Source of the DNA: Thioclava dalianensis
GTDB taxonomy: Bacteria; Pseudomonadota; Alphaproteobacteria; Rhodobacterales; Rhodobacteraceae
DNA length: 43,432 nt
NCBI RefSeq assembly: GCF_000715505.1
Contig: NZ_JHEH01000025.1
Coordinates: 1-43,432 of the forward strand
Direction of reading: 5' to 3'
Shown here: positions 31,141 through 39,581 of the stretch, piece by piece
Position numbering within the stretch: the first letter of the stretch is position 1
Layout of the letters: each line of letters starts with the position of its first letter
Position numbers and translations under genes: made by a program
Notes under the pieces: model-generated
Databases searched by the model: none
Told to the model about the DNA's origin: nothing
The model's input: the letters and a program-made list of their open reading frames with translations, nothing else

Positions 31141-33222
31141 TCACTCGTAGTAATTTGCGCCGTATGCGCCGTAGCCTCCCAAAGCCGCGCCATAGCCGCG
31201 CCGCCGCATCCGGCGGGGATCGATCCGGCTCAGGATCAGACCGGTCACCGGCCTGTGTACCGCCTCGAACAATTGCAACGCCTGTTGCACCTGCGCCTTG
31301 CCCGTCGCGTGCCACCGCACCGAGAACAGCACCGCATCGGCATGGCGTGCGATGATCCGAGCGTCCGGCACAACCAGCACCGGCGGCGTGTCGATCACGA
31401 TGTAATCGAACCGCGCGCGCATCTGCGCCATGAAGGCGTGAAACGCCTCAGACATGAACAGATCGGCGGCATTGACCGGTGCGCTCTCCCCCATGAGTGC
31501 CGAGATGCCGAGGTCTGGATCACGGATCAGGCAGTCTTCGATCTCGGCCACGCCCTTGAGCACCGAAACCAACCCGCAGGCGCCGACCGCATCGGGGAAA
31601 TACGCCCCCAGCATATTGCGCCGGATATCGCCCTCAATCAGCAAAACCGATTTTCCGAGCCCTGCGAGATTCATCGCAAGCCCCAGAGAATTCGTGGTTT
31701 TTCCCTCCTCCGGCAGCGCCGAGGTCGACAAGATCACCTGCGGTTTTGTCTCTGCATCCGACATCAGGACGGAGGTTCGCAAATTGCGAATAGCCTCCAT
31801 CGGCGCCGAAGAGGGATGACTGGCGAGATAATCGAGAACCGCGCGCCGGGTGCGCCCGGCGATCACCGGGATCTGCCCCAGCACCGCAATCCCGGTCTCG
31901 GCTTCCAGATCCTGCGCGGTCCAAAAGCCGCGTGCGGTGGCCTCGCGGATCAGCACAAGCGCCACGCCCGCCAACACCCCCAGCACCGCCGCAAGCCCCA
32001 ATATGAGCCCCACCCGCGGTGTGCTCGGCGCGAGCGGCACGATGGCGCGCGACAAGATCCGGCTGTCGGCCTGATGAATGCCCTGCTGAGCCGAGGTCTC
32101 TTTCAGCCGCGAGAGGAAATAGGCATAGAGCGTGCGGCTGGCCTCGGCCTCGCGCGACAGCTCTTGCAGCGCGATCATGTCATCGCTCTGGCGCGCGATC
32201 TGCGCGTCGAACTGCGCCTCCGAGCGCTCCAGCGCGCCAAGCTGGCCTTCCAGACGCGCCACCTCCTGCCGGGCGCGGGTGACCACCTGCGCATAGCGGC
32301 GCGCAAAGGCCGCCGCGTCGCCCGACAGGTTCGACAATTCCGCGTCCTCCGCCAGCGCACGCCGCTCCTCAATGCGCGTGGCTGAACTCAATCGGGCAAG
32401 CTGCGCCTTGGCCGCAGCCACGGCGGCGCGGCTTTGCACGATCCGGGCACGGATATCCTTGAGCTGGATCTCGAGCGATTGCAGCCCCTCGACCGAAACA
32501 AGCGTGGTTTGGGCCGTAAAGCGCTTCACCGCAGCCTCGTCGCGCGCCAGATCGGATTTCAGCGCGCTCACGCGCTGCGCAAGCCAAGTCGTCGCCTGCT
32601 CTGTCGCGCGAAATTTCAAATCGATCTGGTTGAAAATATAGCGCTGCGCGACCTCATTCGCGATCTGGGCGGCCTTCGCCGCGCTCTCCGATCTGACTGA
32701 GATATCAATGACGTAGCTGGAGGGAACCGCACGCACGCTCATCCGATCAAGCAACGCGCTTTCGACCATCGCGCGGATCTGCGCAGGCGGCGCGGGCGGC
32801 GGCTTGCCCCAGACCAATTGCTTGATCCGCGCAAAAACCGACGGGGCGCGCAGCGCCGCGTTGAACTCCGGATCCGCTTGCAGATCCAGCGCCTCCACCA
32901 CCGTGCCCGCCAATTCGCGCGAGCGCAGCACCTGAACCTCGGTATTGAGCGTGTCGCTGTCGCCGCGCAGCCCGCTCATCATGCCGTCGAGATCGACGAT
33001 CTGAGCCTCCCGCGTGTCGAGCACGACAGAGGCGACCGCAGTGTAGATCGGACAAGCGAGCCAGCCGACATAAAGCGCGCCGGCCAACAGGCAGACCAGC
33101 AGCACCCCAAGGATGACTCGCCAACCCGCGATAACCACATGAGCTAGGCGCGAGAAGTCGATCACATCCTCGCTCTGAACCGGCATTGCACTGAAAAAGG
33201 ACGGGGATCTAGCCTGTGTCAA
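31141..33222 (-). CDS. wzc: Wzc/ExoP-like tyrosine autokinase with Wzz domain
   Basis: 693 aa if the TTG at 33222 is used; it lies 8 nt after AGGAGATTGTC, whereas the first ATG (33186) has no ribosome-binding sequence. Wzz domain with helices near residues 28-55 and 402-430 flanking a long coiled coil (about 190-395). C-terminal BY-kinase domain: Walker A SALPEEGKTTNS (about residues 500-510), Walker A' LLIEGDIRR, Walker B DYIVIDTPPVLVV, and a terminal tyrosine cluster (YGAALGGYGAYGANYYE). Controls polymer length and export through Wza. No low-molecular-weight phosphatase (Wzb) gene is in the window. First gene of the minus-strand capsule operon. Confidence 0.9.
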   Translation of the reverse strand: MTQARSPSFFSAMPVQSEDVIDFSRLAHVVIAGWRVILGVLLVCLLAGALYVGWLACPIYTAVASVVLDTREAQIVDLDGMMSGLRGDSDTLNTEVQVLRSRELAGTVVEALDLQADPEFNAALRAPSVFARIKQLVWGKPPPAPPAQIRAMVESALLDRMSVRAVPSSYVIDISVRSESAAKAAQIANEVAQRYIFNQIDLKFRATEQATTWLAQRVSALKSDLARDEAAVKRFTAQTTLVSVEGLQSLEIQLKDIRARIVQSRAAVAAAKAQLARLSSATRIEERRALAEDAELSNLSGDAAAFARRYAQVVTRARQEVARLEGQLGALERSEAQFDAQIARQSDDMIALQELSREAEASRTLYAYFLSRLKETSAQQGIHQADSRILSRAIVPLAPSTPRVGLILGLAAVLGVLAGVALVLIREATARGFWTAQDLEAETGIAVLGQIPVIAGRTRRAVLDYLASHPSSAPMEAIRNLRTSVLMSDAETKPQVILSTSALPEEGKTTNSLGLAMNLAGLGKSVLLIEGDIRRNMLGAYFPDAVGACGLVSVLKGVAEIEDCLIRDPDLGISALMGESAPVNAADLFMSEAFHAFMAQMRARFDYIVIDTPPVLVVPDARIIARHADAVLFSVRWHATGKAQVQQALQLFEAVHRPVTGLILSRIDPRRMRRRGYGAALGGYGAYGANYYE

Positions 33223-33273
33223 AAGACAATCTCCTGCCTAAGTTTGGTTGTCTTCAAAGGTTTGAACACCTCC

Positions 33274-33318
33274 AAAAAAGGCACGGGGGCGTGATGCAAA
33301 ACCTCATCACGCCCCCGT
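33274..33318 (-). terminator. Terminator-like hairpin in the wzc leader (candidate attenuator)
   Basis: ACGGGGGCGTGATG (33283-33296) pairs perfectly with CATCACGCCCCCGT (33305-33318) in a 14-bp stem with an 8-nt loop. On the minus strand it is followed, after GCC, by six T (33279-33274), then 51 nt to the wzc start. It therefore reads as an intrinsic terminator in the operon leader. TTTT also follows it on the plus strand. TTCAAA-GG-TTTGAA (33253-33266) lies between it and the start codon. Confidence 0.75.
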
Positions 33319-33666
33319 TTTAAAATATAAATTTTGAATATATATTTCGAAAAATACGAGGCGCTTTATTCAAATAATCACGCAATAAAACCACTTAGTT
33401 AACTTGATGCCCATCCCGTAATTTCATGTAAATGTTAACAAAAGGTTACCGAAAAATCTGAGCAGAATAAATATTCTGATAAGTTTTCATTGAAATCTCG
33501 AAAAATTGATATCTAGTGAGATCATTCAGAGACCAACCGCCTGACGGGGCCTGACTCGTCACGGCCTAGATTTTAACGGATGGGCGTTTCCACCCGGAGT
33601 ATTTTTCGATCCGGCGTGATTCAGACCGCCCGCATATTTCGCGACTGTACCACTTTGGAGGGTGCA
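33319..33666. promoter_or_regulatory. AT-rich divergent promoter region of the capsule locus
   Basis: Around 350 bases with no gene, conspicuously AT-rich from about 33320 to 33520 against a GC-rich genome. It contains the perfect palindrome CAGAATA-AA-TATTCTG (33463-33478), TGTTAACA (33434-33441) and runs such as AATATATATTT. Promoters for both the minus-strand wzc operon and the plus-strand priming-transferase operon must lie here. AT-rich capsule promoters are typical targets of H-NS- or MucR/Ros-like silencers; that is inference. Confidence 0.55.
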
Positions 33667-34362
33667 ATGACGGTTCACAATTTCAGAGCCTTTGTAGATC
33701 AAACGCATTACGACGAAGTCAGCCTTCCACAGCGACGAGACCCTGGGCGAAAGCTCTACATCTCCTATGGCAAACGTGGCTTCGATCTTGCTGTGGCGAT
33801 GATCCTATTGCCACTCTTGGCACCCGTCATTGCGCTGTTGTGGCGGGCGGCGCGGCGCGACGGCGGGCCGGGTTTTTTCGGCCATGCGCGCATCGGGCGT
33901 GACGGCACCCCTTTCCGGTGCTGGAAAATCCGCACCATGGCCCCCGATGCCGAGGAACTCCTGCACCGCTACCTGCGCGACACCCCAGATGCCGCAGCCG
34001 AATGGCGCCGCGAACGCAAACTGAGCTGCGACCCCCGGATCACCCGCTGGGGCCATTTCCTGCGCCGTACCAGCCTTGATGAACTGCCGCAAATCTGGAA
34101 CGTGCTGCGCGGCGAGATGAGCCTGGTGGGACCGCGTCCCGTCGTGATGGCAGAGCTGGTTCGCTACGGCACCCATTGCGGCGCCTATCTGTCGATGCGC
34201 CCGGGCGTGACCGGGCTCTGGCAGATCTCGGGGCGCAACTCCGTCAGCTATCGCGAACGGGTCGTCTTCGATGTGACCTATTGCCAAAGCTGCTCTTTGC
34301 GCCGCGATCTCACGATCTTGCTGCGCACCGTGTTTTGCGTGCTGCGGCGCACCGGGCACTGA
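33667..34362 (+). CDS. Polyprenyl-phosphate sugar phosphotransferase (priming enzyme)
   Basis: 231 aa from the ATG at 33667 ([20 protein letters not shown]), with TTGGAGGGTGCA ahead; an in-frame ATG at 33580 lacks such a site. Short WbaP/ExoY-type phosphoglycosyltransferase: one membrane helix [21 protein letters not shown], then [62 protein letters not shown] and the C-terminal [14 protein letters not shown]. It links the first sugar-1-phosphate to undecaprenyl phosphate. It lacks the extra N-terminal helices of full-length WbaP. Divergent from the wzc operon and first of the plus-strand export genes. Confidence 0.92.
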   Translation: MTVHNFRAFVDQTHYDEVSLPQRRDPGRKLYISYGKRGFDLAVAMILLPLLAPVIALLWRAARRDGGPGFFGHARIGRDGTPFRCWKIRTMAPDAEELLHRYLRDTPDAAAEWRRERKLSCDPRITRWGHFLRRTSLDELPQIWNVLRGEMSLVGPRPVVMAELVRYGTHCGAYLSMRPGVTGLWQISGRNSVSYRERVVFDVTYCQSCSLRRDLTILLRTVFCVLRRTGH

Positions 34363-34399
34363 CCGTCAAATCTTTGTTTAAATTTCGCATTTTGGCCTC

Positions 34400-36499
34400 A
34401 TGCATTCCTCCCCGTCCTGCGGATTTCTTACCCCCTGCCTGTGTCTCGCGTTGATCTGCGCGGGCAGCACGGCCCGTGCCCAAGGGCTGTCGCGCTACGG
34501 CATGCCCGGCCTGATCGACACCCCAAGCGCCACAACCATGCCCGACGGCACGGTCGCGCTGAGCGCGGATGCGCGCCACGGCGAGACCCGGCTTCAGGGA
34601 CAGTTCCAGATCACGCCGCGGATATCGGGGCTGTTTCGCTATGCGGTGCTGCGCGATTTCTTCTCGGATCCCGGACGCCGCCCCGATTTGTTCGACCGCA
34701 GTTTCGATCTGCATGTGTTGCTGCGCGAAGAAAGCCCAGCCCTGCCCGCCTTTGCGCTCGGGTTGCGCGATTTTGGCGGCACCGGGATCTATGGCAGCGA
34801 GTATCTTGTCGCCAGCAAACATATCACCCCGCGCCTGACGCTGAGCGCAGGCTTGGGTTGGGGACGGCTGGGCAGCCATAACGGGTTTTCCAACCCGCTG
34901 GGCGTGCTCTCGGATCGCTTCAAATCGCGACGCTCGGGCAGTGTCGGCACGGGACGCCTCGCCTTTGGTAATTTCTTTCGCGGCGATGCAGCGCTTTTTG
35001 GCGGGCTGGAATATCAGATCACGCCGCGCAGTCGGCTCATGATCGAATATTCTTCCGATGCCTACCGCGCTGAAGCCAAACGCACCGGCCTGTCGCGCGA
35101 GACCGCGCTCAATCTTGGCGTCGATTACCGCGCGCGTCCGAACCTCACCCTGGGCGGCTATCTGCTGGGCGGCACGGAGCTGGGCGTCAAGCTCAACTAT
35201 GTGATCGATCCGCGCGCGCCGAAATATCCGGGCGGGATCGAGCGCGGCGGCCCGCCGATCCTGCCCCAAGCCGATCTCGCAGCACTTGGCTGGCGGGGGG
35301 ATGACATCTCAAGCAACGAAACGCGGCTCTCCAAGGCGCTGGCGGCACAGGGGCTCGCGCTGGAGGGCTATGCGCAAAGCGGCCATGAGGCGCGCATCGT
35401 GCTGGGCAATGCGCGCTATGGCGCGGCCCCCGAGGCTTTGGGGCGCGCGGCACGGGCGATGGCCAACAACTTGCCGCCCGAGATCACCGATTATGCGATC
35501 ACGCTGGAGCGCGACGGCATGCCAGTTTCGCGCAGCGAGTTTAGACGCCGCGATCTGGTCGCGCTGGAGCATGACTGGGATGGCAGCTGGCGCAGCTTTG
35601 CGCGCGCCAAGATCACCGACGCGCCCAACCGTCCGCCCCCGCTTGCGGGCCGCTATCCCCGGCTGACCGGGGCGATCACGCCCTACTTCGCGGCCGCCTA
35701 TTTCGATCCCGACGCCCCCACGCGCTACGATCTGGGCGTGCAGGTCGCAGGCAAGCTCGCCCTCGCGCCGGGCCTCTCTCTGAGCACGGTGATCCGCCAA
35801 AAAGCGCTCGGCACGCTCGATCAAAGCACTCGGGCGTCGAACTCGACGCTGCCGCATGTGCGCTCCGATCAATGGCTCTACGATAAGGCGGATGGCCCGG
35901 TCGTGCACCGTTTGATGGCAGATTACCTGTTCCGCCCCGGCTCCGATCTCTATGCGCGGCTCTCTCTGGGCTATCTGGAGCGGATGTTTGCGGGCGTCTC
36001 GGGCGAGCTGCTTTGGTACCCTCAAACCAGCCGGATCGCTTGGGGGGCGGAGCTGAATTACACCGCCCAACGCGCGCCGCAATCGCGCTTCGGCCTGCGC
36101 GATTACCGCATAGCGAGCGGCACACTCTCAGCCTATTCCGATCTCGGAGGCGGCTATCTCGGGCAAATCAATGCCGGGCGTTTCCTCGCAGGCGACTGGG
36201 GCGCACGCTTCGCGCTGGATCGCGAATTTGCCAATGGCATTCGCATCGGCGCCTTCTTCACCCTGACCGATGTCTCCTTTGATCGCTTCGGCGAGGGCGC
36301 ATTCGACAAGGGCATCCGCGTCTCGGTGCCAGTGAGTTGGCTCACCGGACAGCCCGGCACGATGGCCATCAGCCAGACCCTGCGCCCGATCCAGCGCGAC
36401 GGCGGCGCCCGGCTTGAGATCGCAAACCGGCTCTATGACGAGGTGCTCGGCGCCAATGCGCAGGTCATGATGACACAATGGGGGAAATTCTGGCGATGA
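34400..36499 (+). CDS. yjbH: YjbH-type outer-membrane exopolysaccharide protein
   Basis: 699 aa, ATG at 34400, with no clear ribosome-binding site (weakly translated or coupled?). Signal peptide with CLCLALICAGSTARA cleavage. The family signature follows at once: GLSRYGMPGLIDTPSATTMPDG, then beta-strand-rich segments (FGGTGIYGSEYLVASK, LTLSAGLGWGRLG, IEYSSDAY). Length and motifs match YjbH/GfcD, an outer-membrane beta-barrel of group 4 capsule-like loci. It lies 37 nt after the priming transferase and overlaps yjbF by 4 nt. Confidence 0.9.
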   Translation: MHSSPSCGFLTPCLCLALICAGSTARAQGLSRYGMPGLIDTPSATTMPDGTVALSADARHGETRLQGQFQITPRISGLFRYAVLRDFFSDPGRRPDLFDRSFDLHVLLREESPALPAFALGLRDFGGTGIYGSEYLVASKHITPRLTLSAGLGWGRLGSHNGFSNPLGVLSDRFKSRRSGSVGTGRLAFGNFFRGDAALFGGLEYQITPRSRLMIEYSSDAYRAEAKRTGLSRETALNLGVDYRARPNLTLGGYLLGGTELGVKLNYVIDPRAPKYPGGIERGGPPILPQADLAALGWRGDDISSNETRLSKALAAQGLALEGYAQSGHEARIVLGNARYGAAPEALGRAARAMANNLPPEITDYAITLERDGMPVSRSEFRRRDLVALEHDWDGSWRSFARAKITDAPNRPPPLAGRYPRLTGAITPYFAAAYFDPDAPTRYDLGVQVAGKLALAPGLSLSTVIRQKALGTLDQSTRASNSTLPHVRSDQWLYDKADGPVVHRLMADYLFRPGSDLYARLSLGYLERMFAGVSGELLWYPQTSRIAWGAELNYTAQRAPQSRFGLRDYRIASGTLSAYSDLGGGYLGQINAGRFLAGDWGARFALDREFANGIRIGAFFTLTDVSFDRFGEGAFDKGIRVSVPVSWLTGQPGTMAISQTLRPIQRDGGARLEIANRLYDEVLGANAQVMMTQWGKFWR

Positions 36500-37149
36500 T
36501 CCGCTTTGCCCTGATTGCGATGCTGACACTTGCGAGCTGCTCGACCGATCCGCAGGCCCGCGCCCTCCTTGGCCAGTTTCGCGCCAGCCCGCCCAAGCCC
36601 GCGCCGGAATTCGCCCGCGCGAGCCTCTCGGGCGCCCCGATGATGGCCGCCGCCATCGAGACCCGGCCCGAGGCGATCACCGTCTTCGCCCGCATCACCG
36701 ACGCGCACAAACCCATCGCAACCTTCACCGGCCCAAGCGGCGCGCAACTGATCTTTGATCGCGGGTTGCTGGTGGGCACGCGCGGCTTTGGTGGCGACAT
36801 TCTCGCCTCCAAACTCGATGAGAGCGCCCGGCTGATCCATGCCCGCGGCACGGGCGGCGCAACCCGGCTGATGACCTCGCTCAATGGTGAAGACCGCGCA
36901 CGACCCCAAGCGTTTCGCTGCGCGATCCGCCCCGACCGGCGCGAGCCCGTGCGCATCGGCGCGACCGACATCCCCACACAGACGATGGTCGAGCAGTGCC
37001 GGGGCGCGCAGAACAGCTTCATCAATTTCTACTGGGTCGCCCTGCACGGGGGCGAGATCGTCCAGTCCAGCCAATGGGCCGGGCGCCCCACCGGAAAAAT
37101 CTCGCTGCGCAAACTGGTTTTGCCATCAACCGCGCTGCAGCCCCGATAA
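36496..37149 (+). CDS. yjbF: YjbF/GfcB-type lipoprotein
   Basis: 217 aa from the ATG at 36496, overlapping the yjbH stop by 4 nt (ATGA). A lipoprotein signal (MIRFALIAMLTLASC, Cys15 in LASC) is followed by a periplasmic domain that ends with ARPQAFRCAIRPDRRE, GATDIPTQTMVEQC and FINFYWVALHGGEIVQSSQWAG, as in YjbF/GfcB. Two Cys late in the domain could form a disulfide. The E. coli partner yjbG/gfcC is missing here. Role: outer-membrane lipoprotein of the polysaccharide secretion set. Confidence 0.85.
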   Translation: MIRFALIAMLTLASCSTDPQARALLGQFRASPPKPAPEFARASLSGAPMMAAAIETRPEAITVFARITDAHKPIATFTGPSGAQLIFDRGLLVGTRGFGGDILASKLDESARLIHARGTGGATRLMTSLNGEDRARPQAFRCAIRPDRREPVRIGATDIPTQTMVEQCRGAQNSFINFYWVALHGGEIVQSSQWAGRPTGKISLRKLVLPSTALQPR

Positions 37150-37162
37150 AAGGAACCCCCTC

Positions 37163-38521
37163 ATGCGGCATCTTGTGATCGCTGTGATCTCTCTGTCTCT
37201 GACCGGCTGCGGCGTGGTCTATCACCCAAGCGCGGTCCGACCGGGCGTCTCGCAGCAGGCCAAGGTGCGCATCGAGCCGATCACCGCCAACACGCTGATG
37301 GCCGCCAATGCCGCGCCCTATACGCCGCGCCGGTTGCCCGCCGCGTTCAACCGCACCGCCGGATTGGGCGCAGGCTCAATTGCAGCGATCGCACCGCCCG
37401 TTGCCGCGCTGGAGCGGCCCACCCGCCCCGAGACCCCGGCGCGCCATTTGCCCCCGCCGTTGCCCGCCCGGCCCTATAAGATCGGGGTCGGAGATGTCGT
37501 GCTTCTCGCCACCCCCGCATCAAGCCCGACCGCCGATCCCGCCAGCGCGGGGGCTGCGCGGACGTCCCGGCAGGGCTACCGGGTACAGGATGACGGTACG
37601 ATCTCGATCCCGAATGTCGGACGCATCGCGATTGCGGGGCTGACGGTCGGCGATGCCGAGGCACGCGTCTTCAAGAGCTTTCTCGACACCCAGATCGACC
37701 CTGCCTTTTCGCTTGAAATCGCAGAGTTCAACGCCCGCAAGGTCACGATCGGCGGGGCTGTGGGTGCGCCCTCGGTGGTGCCCGTAACGCTGCAACCGCT
37801 CTATCTCGATGCGGCTTTGGCCGCAGTGGGCGGCACCGGCGCGGTCGACCCCGCCTCTGCCAGCGTGCGGCTTTACCGCGATGGCACGCTCTATCAGGTA
37901 CCGCTGAGCGATGTGTATCAGAACCGGGGCGCGGCGCGTCTTCAACTCGCGCCGGGCGACAGCCTGTTTGTCGATGCGGGCTTTGATCTCGACCGCGCAG
38001 AGGCCTATTTTCGCCAACAGATCACGCTGGCCCAGTTCAAGCAAAGCGAACGCGGCGCGCGGCTTGATGCGCTGAGCCAAGCCGTCGCACTGCGCCGGGC
38101 CGAGCTGACCGAAGCGCGCGAGACATTCGCAACCCGCCTGACATTGGGTGCAGAGGCGCGCGATTATGTCTATCTGACGGGCGAGGTTCGCACCCCCGCG
38201 CGCTATCCTTTGCCCTTCGAGCAGACCGCCAGTCTGGCCGATGCGCTTTATGATGCGGGCGGCGGCATTCCAGTCGCCCGCGCCAATCCCAAAGAGATCT
38301 ACGTCCTGCGCGGCTCCGACCATCCGATGGAATATGACGCCGTCACCGCTTGGCATCTCGATGCGCGCAATGCCGCAGCTTTGGTTCTGGCCACCCGCTT
38401 CGAACTGCGCCCCGGCGACGTCATCTTCGTGGCCGCCCAGCCAGTCGCGAATTGGAGCAACGTGATCGACGGGCTGACGCCCTCGCTGCTCAACAGCTCA
38501 CTGCGCGCCGCGACAAATTAA
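37163..38521 (+). CDS. wza: Wza/GfcE-type polysaccharide export lipoprotein
   Basis: 452 aa, ATG at 37163 behind AAAAGGAACC. Lipobox SLTGC (Cys16). A ~100-residue Pro/Ala-rich N-terminal extension precedes the Poly_export domain (RPYKIGVGDVVLLATP, then the QGYRVQDDGTISIPNVGRIAIAGLTVGDAEARV core), followed by SLBB domains (ARKVTIGGAVGAPSVVPVTLQPL and DYVYLTGEVRTPARYPLPFEQTASLADAL). It forms the outer-membrane channel that works with the Wzc-like kinase. 13 nt downstream of yjbF. It is longer than E. coli Wza/GfcE (about 380 aa). Confidence 0.9.
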   Translation: MRHLVIAVISLSLTGCGVVYHPSAVRPGVSQQAKVRIEPITANTLMAANAAPYTPRRLPAAFNRTAGLGAGSIAAIAPPVAALERPTRPETPARHLPPPLPARPYKIGVGDVVLLATPASSPTADPASAGAARTSRQGYRVQDDGTISIPNVGRIAIAGLTVGDAEARVFKSFLDTQIDPAFSLEIAEFNARKVTIGGAVGAPSVVPVTLQPLYLDAALAAVGGTGAVDPASASVRLYRDGTLYQVPLSDVYQNRGAARLQLAPGDSLFVDAGFDLDRAEAYFRQQITLAQFKQSERGARLDALSQAVALRRAELTEARETFATRLTLGAEARDYVYLTGEVRTPARYPLPFEQTASLADALYDAGGGIPVARANPKEIYVLRGSDHPMEYDAVTAWHLDARNAAALVLATRFELRPGDVIFVAAQPVANWSNVIDGLTPSLLNSSLRAATN

Positions 38522-38546
38522 GCCAGAGCAACCACGCGAGAGCGCA

Positions 38547-38564
38547 GGCCCGGGATGCCGGGCC
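38547..38564. terminator. Hairpin between convergent wza and yjbE-like genes
   Basis: GGCCCGG (38547-38553) pairs with CCGGGCC (38558-38564) over a GATG loop in the 52-nt gap between two convergent genes. There is no T-tract on either strand, so it may work as a weak bidirectional stop or an mRNA 3'-end stabiliser. Confidence 0.4.
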
Positions 38565-38573
38565 GCGCGCGGC

Positions 38574-38867
38574 TCAATTGGTGGAGTTCGTCGCACTTGT
38601 GGTGCTGGCACTCCCGCCACCGCCACCTGCGGCGGCCACAGCTGCGAGCCCGCCCAAAGCGCCCACAACAGGGGCAATGATCACGAAGTTCGTCGCAACC
38701 CCGACGGGCAGCGCCCCTGCGGGCAGCGCGACGCTGGGCGTTGCCGCCGCAGCACCGCCAGATGCACCGCCCGCCGCGCCCGGTGCCGAGGGCACCGCCT
38801 GCGCATAAGACGGCAGCCCCAAAAGAGCAGCCATACAGGCCACAACACAAATCCGACTTTTCCGCAT
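38574..38867 (-). CDS. yjbE: YjbE/GfcA-like small exported protein
   Basis: 97 aa from the ATG at 38867 (MRKSRICVVACMAALLGLPS). A signal peptide ends near SYAQA. The mature part is low-complexity Gly/Ala (GGASGGAAAATPS), has one hydrophobic segment (NFVIIAPVVGALGGLAAVAAAG), and ends GGGGGSASTTSATNSTN. This Gly run followed by a Ser/Thr tail is the YjbE/GfcA look. It is on the opposite strand to its usual partners and converges with wza. Function unknown; in E. coli it belongs to the same exopolysaccharide operon. Confidence 0.7.
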   Translation of the reverse strand: MRKSRICVVACMAALLGLPSYAQAVPSAPGAAGGASGGAAAATPSVALPAGALPVGVATNFVIIAPVVGALGGLAAVAAAGGGGGSASTTSATNSTN

Positions 38868-39075
38868 CACATACCTCGCGCCGCATCAGTCCATTGCCCG
38901 AGCGTAGCATGCGATCCCCTGCCAATGGGTTAATGGCCCATCGGTTTTTGCTAAAATCCCGATGATTTCGCACCGCAGCCATAAGCTTTCTTTAAACGCC
39001 CTCCTGTTGAATGGCGCTATCGGCCAGGGGTGGCCGGACCGTCGCTGCAAAGCGATGCAAACGGGGTGAAACACT

Positions 39076-39579
39076 ATGACCATTGATCATTTGGCGCCGC
39101 GCCTTGCGCGGGGCCGCCGCTATGTGGCGCGTCTTGGGGCCCGGGCGGCGCTTGTCGGGCTGTTGCTTGGCCATGCAGCGGCGGCGCTCGCACAACAGCC
39201 CGTGGCCGCCCGCGCGCCGCTGGTGGTCGGCAGCGATTATGGCGGCGATGTCGGGGCACGGGCCAACAAGATCGCAGCGATGCGCAAGGCCGGGCAACAT
39301 GCAGAGATCCGCGGAAGATTGTGCTATTCAGCCTGCACAATGTACCTCTCGCTGCCCGGCACCTGTGTTCAGCCCAACACGCGTTTCGGCTTTCATGGCC
39401 CGAGCTTCTACGGCCTCGCGCTCGCACCCGAACAATTCGAGTTCTGGTCCCGCATCATCGCGGCCCACTACCCCCAACCGCTGCAACGCTGGTACCTCAA
39501 GACCGGGCGCCACAGCCGCGCGCTGATCAAGATCCGGGGCAGCGAGCTGATCCGGCTGGGCATCCCGGCCTGCGGTTAA
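39076..39579 (+). CDS. Secreted ClpP-fold protein (COG3904-like)
   Basis: 167 aa, ATG at 39076. A signal peptide (about residues 1-40, LVGLLLGHAAAALAQQ) is followed by a small ClpP/crotonase-like domain: LVVGSDYGGDVGARANKIAAM, CYSACTMYLSLPGTCVQP (nucleophile-type Ser in YSACTMYL), TRFGFHGPSFYG (His in FHGPS) and a C-terminal helical part. Ser and His are placed as in periplasmic ClpP-like proteins, so a peptidase activity is possible. Two or more Cys could make disulfides. It lies 208 nt from the divergent yjbE-like gene and its stop is 2 nt from that of the convergent MocR gene. Confidence 0.68.
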   Translation: MTIDHLAPRLARGRRYVARLGARAALVGLLLGHAAAALAQQPVAARAPLVVGSDYGGDVGARANKIAAMRKAGQHAEIRGRLCYSACTMYLSLPGTCVQPNTRFGFHGPSFYGLALAPEQFEFWSRIIAAHYPQPLQRWYLKTGRHSRALIKIRGSELIRLGIPACG

Positions 39580-39581
39580 AC

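Noticed and set aside
22419-32385. Several plus-strand frames of 300-490 codons across the capsule operon
   Set aside because: All lie antisense to glycosyltransferase, flippase, sulfotransferase and kinase genes with recognisable motifs.
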